A DNA stretch of 64,000 nucleotides. Origin: Citrus sinensis (lineage: Eukaryota; Streptophyta; Magnoliopsida; Sapindales; Rutaceae). Position 1 is the stretch's first letter. Each line of letters opens with the position of its first letter. This document shows positions 44,291 to 54,019 of the stretch, piece by piece. The notes beneath the pieces are model-generated. The model was not told where the DNA came from. It saw nothing but the letters and a program-made list of their open reading frames with translations, and did not search any database. The stretch is taken from NCBI RefSeq assembly GCF_022201045.2, contig NC_068562.1, forward strand, positions 2,108,001 through 2,172,000. Direction: 5' to 3'. Both the position numbers and the translations under genes were made by a program.

Positions 44291-44894
44291 TGCTTGAACT
44301 TTTGTGCAGCGTGGTAATTATTATTTCTCTAAGGGGAAATTATGTAAATTTTAATTCTATACCAAACCAACAATTTTTTTTTGGTTAAATCGTTAAAAAA
44401 AAGTTAAGATAAAAATTCCTGAATTCAGTTAAAAAAGGAAAATTAATATTTTAAGAGGATAAAAAATAAAGTATTTTTTTATCTTAAATTCTTTGACAAC
44501 AGTTGAAAAAAGAAGTTAATTAATATAAAATAAAAATTCGAAATGGTTATGAGATGTTAATTATTTGTATTTTTAATAGTTAGAGGATAATACGGTTAAT
44601 ACCCCTTTCCTCAGTATATATACAATAAACAATTCCAATGAATCATGTCAACTCGCTCAGCGAATATGGTGGAACAGGAAGGACTGGGAACAAATTACAA
44701 TTTACAAATGCAAGAGGGAAATAAGAGTACTTGTGCTTTCCAGGTTCAATTTTGGCTTTGGTAAATTTCCTTCGTCCTGTTCAGGATTTTAGATTATTGT
44801 AATCAATGACATGCTATTTTGTTTTGACCAGTTTTCACTTGCACAATTGATGAGGAAAAAAAAAATTCCATAATACCTCTGAATGTATTACAAC

Positions 44895-45220
44895 TAGGGG
44901 TGGATCTATATAGGGACCAGCATGGACCATGACCCCTATAAAGAAAAAAAAAAAATTAATAGTTTAATACATAATATTTTATATTAAATCTATTGTATTT
45001 GATTTTTGTTCCATGAAAGAACGCAAAACTCAAGTTTAGGAGATTTTATAATTTTGTTTGTTCACTTGTCTGTATGTTTTGAAACAAAATGTGAACTTTG
45101 ATTAAAGTACTTTATTTTCTATTATATTAATAATTACTTATTTACATTAAAAATTTTATTAATTTTTTTTTGAAAAAATTATTTGGCTCCTCCAGCCAAG
45201 ATTGACTTGTTTCGCCCCTA
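44895..45220. mobile_element. 326-bp non-autonomous hAT-like element
   Basis: The ends are TAGGGGTGGA and, in reverse complement, TAGGGGCGAA. A perfect 8-bp duplication (ATTACAAC, 44887-44894 and 45221-45228) flanks it, the size made by hAT transposases. The interior is AT-rich without coding capacity. Confidence 0.75.
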
Positions 45221-45228
45221 ATTACAAC

Positions 45229-47213
45229 CAATTGATGCATGCATGATATATGTGGTTAAATTTAATATAATCACCACTTGCATAATGATTTCAATACAAA
45301 TATACACATGTCATACTATTATTTATTTTGTTATATTATTGTCATAGTACCTCTGATATATTCGATAATTTATCAGTGCGGAGAATCCCCACGCGATAGT
45401 TAAGAACAGCAAACCAAGTTTTGGGACTATCGCTAGCAGCTCACTGATTTGCTTTATGTATCGATGATTCCAACCTCGCAGTCATACGCACGCGTCATGA
45501 AAGTAAGTTTATCATTTGGCCATGCATCCAAAGATCCTCTTAGATTTAAGATTTGAAAAATGAAAAAAAAAAAAAAAGGAGCTATGATTTGGCCATTTAG
45601 CGAGTTTACTAAAGACTTTGTTATATATTTATGCGATTGAATTGCCACTCATTTTAAAAAACACTTTAATAATATCGGGCATCTAAAATTTTGATTTATA
45701 AATAATGTACTATCAATTGGGACTTAATAATGTTAAAATTTTTAGTATTATTATGACAATTAGTGAGGAGTTTTTATTTTTTGTCAATATTCGCATTGCA
45801 AAGTTTTGGAACAATAAATTTATTAATAGACGAATTTGCTTTCAACTTTTGAACAAAACTCAAATTAATTAAAAAAATCAACTTAAAACCACAATTTTTG
45901 TATCACGAAAAATACCAACTAAAAAATATACCAAGTACACCTAACGGTTCATAGTTTTCTTTTTCGTCATTTACCAATTTCTTACTTGTTTGCATTTTAT
46001 TCCAAAAAAGAATAATAATAAATAACAGTACAAGAGTAAAAATTGTCTCCATTAAAAAGTGCAATTAGTTTGATCTCTTTTAATTTAAAAAAAAAAAAAA
46101 AGAACCGTCAATAGATCCTAAGATGATTAAATGTCAGATACGGGCCGGGATTGGTAAAATCCGAGCTGGCCCTAGCATGTCTTTTGCCCGGCCTGGGTTA
46201 GGTTGGGCTTTTGTTAGATTAGGCTTTAAATGATCTAAAACTTTAAATATTTGTGAAGGATGTGTTAAATACATGTTAAAAGTTGTATTTTAATTGGGAG
46301 TGAGTAAATAACCCGACCCAATCTGACCGGTAAAAATTCGGGTTAAGATTGAATGCAGATGAAGATTCCAACCTGATCGGGTTGGATTTTAGCCAACTTA
46401 ATCGAACCCAAAACACCATACACACACAAGCCATCTATGATAGATACTCTCAATCTAATCCAAATTATATTAAGATAGGATTAGATTACGAGTTCAGATC
46501 ACCTTTTTTCCTAATCTGATTAAACCAAAATCCAATCCGAACCGGAATATACGCACCCATAATTTTAATTAAAAAGTAAATAAATTTTAAAAATTTCCTG
46601 AGTGTTTTTATAAGTTGCGGGCTGAACTTAGACATTTTATATAAAACATGAGCCCAACCCGAATATTTAAAATCATGCATAGGTCAGGTCTAGGTCTGAA
46701 TCAGGCCAAATTTTTCTACAGTTCCTAGACACTTTCAATTTCGTTCACACCCATTAAAAGTGGATTAACGAGCTTATTTTTTGTGATGTGATGGATGGTT
46801 GCATTGTAACTACTAACCTTGAGGGGTAAAAACAAAAACAAAAGAAAACACAATTAAGTAGCTGACATAATAATATAATTTTAACATGAAATTCAAATAC
46901 GATCAGATTTAGTCATCGGAATAACTAAAAATATTTGAAAAATTAGTGGCGAATATATCACAAAAGATGAAAATTAAGCTAATAAAAACTACATATTGAG
47001 AATTTAATTTTCAAGCAGCTAAGCTTTGCTGACCGTCTCTGTCATATATTTTTAAATTTAAACTCTTTTTTTTTTTTTTTAATTTTTGCATTTTTAGGTG
47101 TTGATCTCATAGTAGCCATAAGACAAAATAATGTTTCATTTTAGGCCGAACAATTTATTTAGTAATTATTTTTCAATACGATTCAAAACCCAACCTATCA
47201 ATTTATTTATTAA
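45229..47213. other. Repeat-rich spacer
   Basis: No gene. The stretch at about 46135-46745 stands out because GC-richer words on both strands (GGGCCGGG, GCCCGGCC, AACCCGACCC, GGGTTGGATTTT) give imperfect inverted pairings. This is a common look of old plant DNA transposons, but no ends or target duplication could be set. The remainder is AT-rich. Confidence 0.4.
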
Positions 47214-47774
47214 TGTTGGACCAAGATCAACTGACTATCAATCAAGAATAAGCAATTAATCAAAACAAAACGAATCAAAAATACAAAAACAGTCGAAGGA
47301 CAGTCTGTTTACAGTGGTTCTGCCTAAAGCAACTAATATCGATTTGAAGATCAGGGGAGTTATTCAATAGATCAACAAAGATCAGATTTACAAGCCCATA
47401 CATAAAGATACAAGCTACAGAATGAATCAAGAATCACTTGATAAAGCTTTATATACATTTTCAGATCCTTCTCACAAGTTACCCCACTCGCCAGCGTGTT
47501 CCCGCTGCTGTAACGACCTTAACGGCTTCTTAACTTGGGTTAACGCACGTGCTTCTCATGTGAGTAATTAAGTTTGAAGAAACGACAGAGTCAAAGTCGT
47601 TTTGCGCATTTCATTTAAGAGGTAGCACGTGAGCATCACATGCTAGACTTACTGCCTTGAGCTGACATAGGCTGATGTCGTACACGAGAAACTTGCAGCC
47701 AATCGACAAGTAATCAGCTATAAACAGTCAATTCAGGTGGCTCTGAACTTATGAACCGACAATGTCATTCAACA
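47214..47774 (-). mobile_element. Probable solo LTR of a retrotransposon
   Basis: Read on the minus strand it begins TGTTGAATGACATTG and ends TTGGTCCAACA, so it has TG...CA ends with a short inverted match. A TATA box (TATATAAAG, 47454-47446) is followed by a leader-like region rich in CTTGTATCTT words, as in plant LTRs. No internal domain, primer-binding site or second LTR is adjacent. The flanking 5-mers (ATTAA and TAGAA) do not match, so the duplication has eroded or the LTR arose by recombination between two elements. Confidence 0.55.
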
Positions 47775-48446
47775 TAGAAATCAGATTCTGGTTCATTTTC
47801 TTACTAAAAAAAAAAGGAAAATTTATTTTGAGTTGAAATTGATTGACAAATAAACTTTTTAGTGGGAAATAGCCAGCAAATATTTATTGGTATATACTTA
47901 TATTTCAGCCCCCAGAGTCTCCCAGAATTTTGTCCAATGCTCCCAATTTCTTACCATGAATTAATATACAGAGTGCAAATATAAACTCAATCCATGAATC
48001 AGTCCTAGATTTTATATGATCAAAACTGAGACACGTGAAAATACATACAGAAACAAGTATTTATTAGAGAGATAAGTGAACATGTTAGCATACTGCTAAA
48101 ATCTCAAGTCCTCACGAAGGACATTCATGAAGTACCGGCTGCTAGAATCTGTAACTTGTCCAAAATTAACAAAACAGAATACCAATTCACCGATTAACTA
48201 TCAGTGCGTCTTTAATTTAACAGTGCATCTTTAATTAAACAGGCTGCATGTTGCTGCTAAAGGCGTAATTACACACATTGTTAGCAACAGGGAAAAAAAA
48301 AGAAAAGAAAAGAAAAGAAATCCAACTTGTTGGAACTTCGGACCATGTTAGCTTCATCCCATGGATATAAAAAGGAAAGCTGATCATCGGCGAGAAACCG
48401 ACTGATGGAGAATGCTCAGTGTCTTAGGATCATATGTGATGGGTAA
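47775..48446. other. Spacer and 3' flank of bHLH copy B
   Basis: A (AAAAG)n run lies at about 48292-48320. The segment at about 48350-48446 keeps alignment with the last exon and 3' UTR of copy A (shared GGGATGAAGC and GATGATC words on the minus strand). No separate gene is seen. Confidence 0.45.
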
Positions 48447-49705
48447 CTACTGCTGCAATGAAACAATTAATAAATTGTAATTCATATTAATATTAATACG
48501 TGCAGCATGATAAAATAAACAAGACATGCAGATGATTAGGTTTTGCGTAGAAGCAAATTACTGCAAATGACGACGGGCCATGAAGGTATTGTTCTGCTGG
48601 GATAGTCAACGCAGAGGTTGAAGATCCCCCAGCTGCGACTTGAGAAGCAAATGGTAACTGCGCGGTTATCTGTTGCGCTGGACGGGCAAAATTTACATTT
48701 ACTGCGAACGCATTGGTTGCTAGAGAAGGCACCAGACTTCTGTTGCATAAAATTTTGTTAAGCACAAGTCAGATCTCAGATATGGACAAATGAAGTGAGA
48801 AAATAAATATATTTGATAGGTGGATAGATATTGGAAGAAGCTGGTAGTATCACCTTATTTGCAATGAATTTTTTAGGTTTAGTTACTAGATTGGAGGGAT
48901 TTGGAGAACCAGGTTCGGCTAACATGAGCTGAAAATACTATCATGTATATGAGAAAATATTAAAAAAAAAAAAAGCCACGGTGTGAAGATCCAGTATATG
49001 TATGTATATAGACCATAATTAAATGTAACATGATCTTTGTTACCAAGTATTGATTTTCAAGGTATTTCAGATAAAGAATGGTATCATCAAGCTCATCTGT
49101 CCTGCTTTTCTTTTCCTTGTTGCCCGAAGGAACCATATTTCGCAAACACTGCAGCTTGTCAAGAAATTTTTGTCTCCTTTTCTGTAAATCATGGACAGAT
49201 GGTCATTTAATAAATCACAAAAATGATGTGATGGATTTACATCTGTCCTACCCATCTAAAAGTCAAAAGGCCATAGCTTTTCATATGATAATGATAATTA
49301 TTAATAATTTTTTGATAATAATAATAATAATAATAATGTTCATCTTAAACTTGCAACACTTACTTTCTCAGCTGATGAGAGACGCTGAGAGTCACTCCTG
49401 CTAGCGGCACATTTAGCCCGCCCTCGTACGTTGCCTAACTTCTTGTTGATCTCTGACGCTTTCGAAGCATCTGCTGCATTCTCTTGCGAGGGCCTTTTGC
49501 ATCCCATTGATTCCATCGCTGCATCTGTTGTCCTTTCCTCGCTACAATCTTCTCCTATCGCAAACTGAAATTGCTGCAAGCTCAGACATATAACGAAAAC
49601 TGAAATTTTGTAAAGAGTATGTGTGTACATATTGGAATTTGGATGAAACGATTGATGATGGAACATGGACGGCATAGCAAGAGTAATGAAGGAAATGGAA
49701 GCCAA
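48447..49705 (-). pseudogene. Atypical bHLH-type gene, copy B, probably decaying
   Basis: Exon equivalents: 49705-49364, 49181-49044, 48928-48854, 48739-48562 and 48452-48447. Exons 2 and 3 are exactly 138 and 75 nt, the same sizes as in copy A. Recognisable parts are RLSSAEK/KRRQKFLDKLQCLRNMVP, a second helix TILYLKYLENQ, and RPAQQITAQLPFASQ, which matches copy A's tail. Signs of decay: the N-terminal 170 or so residues of copy A have no counterpart. Exon 3 ends in phase 0, while the homologous frame of exon 4 needs two carried bases. Exon 5 has TAG as its second codon where copy A continues for 23 codons. The H of the H-E-R triad is Leu here, while the Glu is kept. A different splice choice or an upstream exon could still make it functional. 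Confidence 0.6.
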
Positions 49706-50182
49706 TTAGGAGGAGAAAAAGGGCTGTGCCTGTGACTGTGGGCTATTAAATGCTACTGTCGCAGTGTCTTAATCATCATGTGATGTAGGAATGTACTGTC
49801 TACAGAAGAAATTGTACAGGAACTTAGGGTTGGAACTTGGAAGGGTTTCGGGCCTTTTGGCTTATAAGTTGGGAAGCGACTTGTTTGTCTTTGTTTCTGT
49901 TTTTGTTTTTTTGTTTCTGTTTTTTTTTTTAATGAATTCTCTCGTATGATGTTTTTGACCGTTACTGCTGATTGATAGTGATCCATCATTTGATTTTGGG
50001 GGGACAGAGAGAGTTTAATGAGAAATTTTACAATATATTTGTGCTATTACAATTAATTAATACACGTATGATATGAGTAATTGAGTTTAATATAATCATT
50101 ATTTACATAATAATTTACAAAATAAATACACTCATATCTCTCGACATTATTTACATATTATACGGGTGACATGATATAATAT
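49706..50182. other. Upstream region of bHLH copy B
   Basis: This would be the promoter of copy B. A T-rich run lies near 49889-49931. I found no counterpart of the long acidic N-terminus of copy A here. Confidence 0.4.
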
Positions 50183-51020
50183 GGCTGTGTTTACTTGCTG
50201 GAGTGGGAGTGGGAAGTGTGGATTCCTCTTACTCCAGCGTTTACTTCCTTAAAATGAGAAGGGAGTGGAAATCCCACTCTGTGGGCCCCACTCATTTTTG
50301 GAGTGGGGAGGGGGAGTGGGACTCCCATTATCCACTCCCACCTCTCCCTTTTTTACCCTTTTATTTTTTTAATTTAATTTAATTTTATATTTTATAATTA
50401 ATAAAATAAAATAAATAATATTATATTTAACTAAATAATAATTTGCATTGATTCTAAGTTAAAATTATTTTAAAATAATATTATTATATTAATAGAGAAT
50501 TAATAAATATAATATTATTATATTTATTTTAAAAATAATAGTACTATATTTATTTAATATTAATAATAATAAATAGTTTATTCTAAGAAAATATTAATTT
50601 TGTACTAAATAATATTATATTATTATTTTATATAATAATAAATTTAATATAATTATATTAAATAAAATAAAATAAGGTTTCATTTTATATTAAAATTAAT
50701 AATTTATTGTTCATAATTAAGAATATTAATAATTATAATAAATTTACAAAAATAATAAAATAAATATTATTCATTAAATATATTTTTTATTAGTTTTGTA
50801 ATTAAAAACTATAATTCTTTAAATAAGGATAAAATTGTAATTTGAAATTATTTACTCCCAATCCAAGACAAAGTAAACACATAAATTGGATTCTGATCTC
50901 TATTCCATACTTCCATTCCAGTGTAAGTAAACAACCTACTCCCACTTCCACTCCACACTCCCAATCCTAAGATTCCCACTCCTCAAGATTCCCAATCCAA
51001 TCTAAAAAGTAAACACTACC
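50183..51020. mobile_element. 838-bp non-autonomous element, PIF/Harbinger-like
   Basis: The left end GGCTGTGTTTACTTGCTGG and the right end in reverse complement (GGTAGTGTTTACTTTTTAG) form the terminal repeats. Both subterminal regions are rich in GGAGTGGGAGTG words. The middle is almost pure AT. The flanking trinucleotides on both sides are TAT. A 3-bp duplication with ends of the form GG-GTGTTT suggests PIF/Harbinger, but this is an inference. It sits in the upstream region of bHLH copy B. Confidence 0.65.
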
Positions 51021-51984
51021 TATATAGATTCTAAAATTTTTGAGAGTTTAAGACACATAGTGGAAAGAGGGGCTTGTGGTTAATGGCATCTTGTCTAGTC
51101 ACAACAACTGATTTTTTTTCAATTATAGATATCAAATGTTTCGCCGTAACAACACATACATACATCCGTGTGTATTGAGTGAGCACATTTTTATTTTAAT
51201 AAAATAGAAACATTACTATCAGATAAAAGAAAATATAATCTTTATTATATTAAAAATAAAATATAATCTTTAATATATTAAACTTTATATATGTTATTTT
51301 TATATTTTAATATATATATATATATATCCTCACTTTGTATATCCTCGTTTTTGTCATGTTGTAATCCTATCGTAACAAATATGAGCTAACTCAAACTTAT
51401 TTAATTTAATAATTGTAAAAAATCTCAATCATAATTCAATTCATGTATTATTATGTCATCGGATCATGATAAATTTTATCATTTTTTTAATTATAAAATA
51501 TCAGTAGATCGTAATTGTAACCACAGTGAATCAAATTGACGATGGCATAATATTCGAGTGGATTTAATTGAACATTCCGTGGATGAAAGAGTAAATTTGT
51601 AAAAGGGAATGGTTTTTGTTTTTTTGCAAGAAAAATAAGAATGGAATTGAAATTTCTACCAATTTGTTAATGTTGCAACTCCCGAGAAGGCAATGGAAAG
51701 ATCCTACTATTTTCTTTCGATAGAGTGCAAGCATAAGGCCTATTTCCGGCACGTTTAATAACTAAGAAAAAGCGCGAGTTGTTTTTTTCTATAGAAACGT
51801 AAGCGGTCCCGCTAGGATTGTCATCAATCGCGATGTGATTGTTGCCAACGCCAATCGCGTCATATTAATGGAGGGCCAGATGATTTTACTCTTAATCCTT
51901 TAACAAATAACTAAAACAAAACGGAAACCAAGTCCCATTTTTCTCCCAGTTCCCACCAAAAGCAGCAAATCCTGGAGCCTCGGA
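51021..51984. other. AT-rich spacer with a dispersed repeat
   Basis: The segment at about 51187-51300 (ATTTTAATAAAATAGAAAC, then AGATAAAAGAAAATATAATC) recurs at about 61306-61390 and 61478-61575. The boundaries of this family are unclear. An (AT)n run lies near 51310-51326. No gene. Confidence 0.4.
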
Positions 51985-52690
51985 CTGGCAAACTAATAGT
52001 CTCCAGGCCAAAAACCCAAGCTTGCAAGAAGGTTTTTTCAATTGACACAATTACCAAGTAGTAGAGTTATGTAACCAATGCAATGGGATGTACTTATAAG
52101 GACTTATCAAGTCAGAGTCGAGACCACTCCATGCCAACTCCACGCTTTGTCACTGTATCTAGGACGTGTAGGCAAACTTTGCTTGCAAAACCAGATTGAT
52201 TTGATATGACTTTTGTGGTTTGCAGGCTTTTGCTTGTAAATGAGACAGCTGGGAATTGAAGCACTTTTTCAGGGAAAAAAAAAATGAAAAAGAAACGAAG
52301 AAAAGTCATTATACTGATGCTGAAAGATTTTCCGTGGATTCGACCATGAAGGTTCCCATTTTCCCACTTCCCTATTGTTTGAATCAAGCATAAAGCCCAG
52401 CCAAAGGCAATTTCTTTTGACAATTCTTCACGATGATAAAGTTTTGCCAGTTCAGTTTGTCCAGTTGGAAACAAACTTACATTACGTATATGGTTTCTCT
52501 TGTGTCTTTCTATTACGGTCACTTTCAAGAGTTTTTAAGTAACCTCTCCTTCCGGAAGGGAAAAGTAGCCGAAGAAAACATCAGTGGGCAGTAATTTTCT
52601 GACTCTTTTCTGATTACATGCACTCTCTCTCTCCCTCCATAATTAAGAGTGAAATGACAGATCAAGTTACGGATTAATGCGGAGATTTGG
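51985..52690. repeat. Segmental-duplication flank, copy 2 (upstream of bHLH copy B)
   Basis: It aligns with 43261-44290: GACTGGCAAAC, CTTGCAAGAAGG, CACAATTACCAAGTAG, AACCAATGCAATG, GAGACCACTCCATGCC and TTTGTCACTGTA, then AGAGTGAAATGACAGATCAA further right. Open frames here, such as 52528-52112 on the minus strand, are not shared by copy 1. Confidence 0.6.
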
Positions 52691-52810
52691 GTATGATTTT
52701 TCCTATCAGGTCAGGTAATATCAAAAGAATAAATGCGAGCAAATCTGCCTCTGGAGACGTAGTAGACTGTAGACCTCAGCTGTAGAAGGTTCACGAAAGC
52801 ATAATCGTAA

Positions 52811-52870
52811 ATCAAGGAACGCTAACATCTTTTCAGCTTCGGCCATTGCCTGATGTTAGCGTTCCTTGAT
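52811..52870. repeat. Perfect 19-bp inverted repeat with a 22-base loop
   Basis: ATCAAGGAACGCTAACATC at 52811-52829 is the exact reverse complement of 52852-52870. A transcript would form a stable short hairpin. The function is not known. It could be a small-RNA precursor, the tip of a MITE or chance. Confidence 0.8.
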
Positions 52871-53081
52871 ATTAATAAGCCCCACTTCCACTTCACTCAT
52901 ATGTAACATGCAATCTTACTCCCCTATGCATGCAACAATAACTAATATACTGTTCCTTCCTCTCGATTAATGAAAAGATATACACATACAGCAATAACAT
53001 CATCTTTGATGGTTTCAACTTATTGGGAAACAAAACGGCCTGACTGGCGACAATGATCAGTGACATTTCACTTTGCTCCTC

Positions 53082-53580
53082 CTAGCCATTTAGGCACCAC
53101 CTTATAAGGAGAAACCTAACCAAGTTTGGTACCATGATGGAGACGCTCATTCGCTGCTTTATGTGCAAAGAATATTTGGCTCTCATTTTCTCTAAAGCCA
53201 TACGGGAACTCACACCAAACAAGGATATAATCCAGGATTTTCTGAAATTACAGAATCTCAATTGTCCTAAAATTTTAGATTTGACTCCCACTATTTCATA
53301 CTTCCCCTCAAGTTGGAGCGTAGAGATCAACAACGCCGAAATTGCATATATGACGATGAAAAAGATCCCGACCGTCCCGCGAGGCTTAGTGAACACATCT
53401 GCAACTTGCATAGAAATGTGGAGCAGCAGCAACTGAAATTGCCCCCTGCTTACGCAGAAAACGACAACATAATTCAACTTGGAACGCGCATTTGAACTTC
53501 TGCTGATGACGCGTGCTATACTGCTATTTCTGATATTCAATTGCAATATGTAGATCACTTGACCTGAAATTCGATACACT
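53082..53580 (-). mobile_element. Degenerate Ty1/Copia 3' end (RNase H tail and LTR start)
   Basis: On the minus strand a broken reading ends with QVADVFTKPR, the hallmark close to the C-terminus of Copia polyproteins. It is followed about 75 bases later by a polypurine-tract-like stretch (CTTGAGGGGAAG, about 53305-53316) and what may be the LTR start (TATGAAATAGTGGGAGTC). The upstream polyprotein is frame-damaged and no full reverse transcriptase is present. It is a relic. Confidence 0.5.
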
Positions 53581-54019
53581 AAAACTACTTTTGGTCTCGT
53601 GGGGTCGAGAATTATGCACCAAGTATCACGTCCAATTAGATTTTATGCAGTTAAGATCTCAATAAGATAAGAAAACGGGCTCAATATTACGAATAGTAGA
53701 ACATCAAATAAAGCTGCACATTCTATTGAAAAAAAGAAACAGTAGAAAATTGGTGACAGGTACATCACAGAATACAACCAGAGCTCATAAGAACTACATG
53801 TTATGGACTAGCACTATTCAAACCATTCATCAGCTAACTAGTTATCTCTAATCTATCCTGAAGAGAACTGATGCCTCCAGCCCTGGAGAAAATTCTAACC
53901 TCCTCCCTACAGATGCTCTGCTATTTGACTTGTATATACATTCAGTCTACCACAAAGTTCAAAAAAAACAAACCTTGAAAGAAGTGAGCTAAGATCCTAG
54001 TTTTATTCCTTCTTTCTAA
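53581..54019. other. 3' flank of the PUB5-like gene
   Basis: This probably holds the 3' UTR of the U-box gene. No other feature is visible. Confidence 0.4.

Noticed and set aside
48493..48561. Continuation of bHLH copy B exon 4 to a stop at 48493
   Set aside because: Copy A has a donor at the matching place and copy B keeps GTAATT there. The extra residues have no match in copy A.
52112..52528. A 138-codon minus-strand open frame
   Set aside because: The matching duplicated block at 43.3-44.3 kb does not keep this frame, and no domain is recognisable.
53134..53436. A 100-codon plus-strand open frame
   Set aside because: It is the antisense of the degenerate Copia tail, whose minus strand carries the recognisable ADVFTKP motif.
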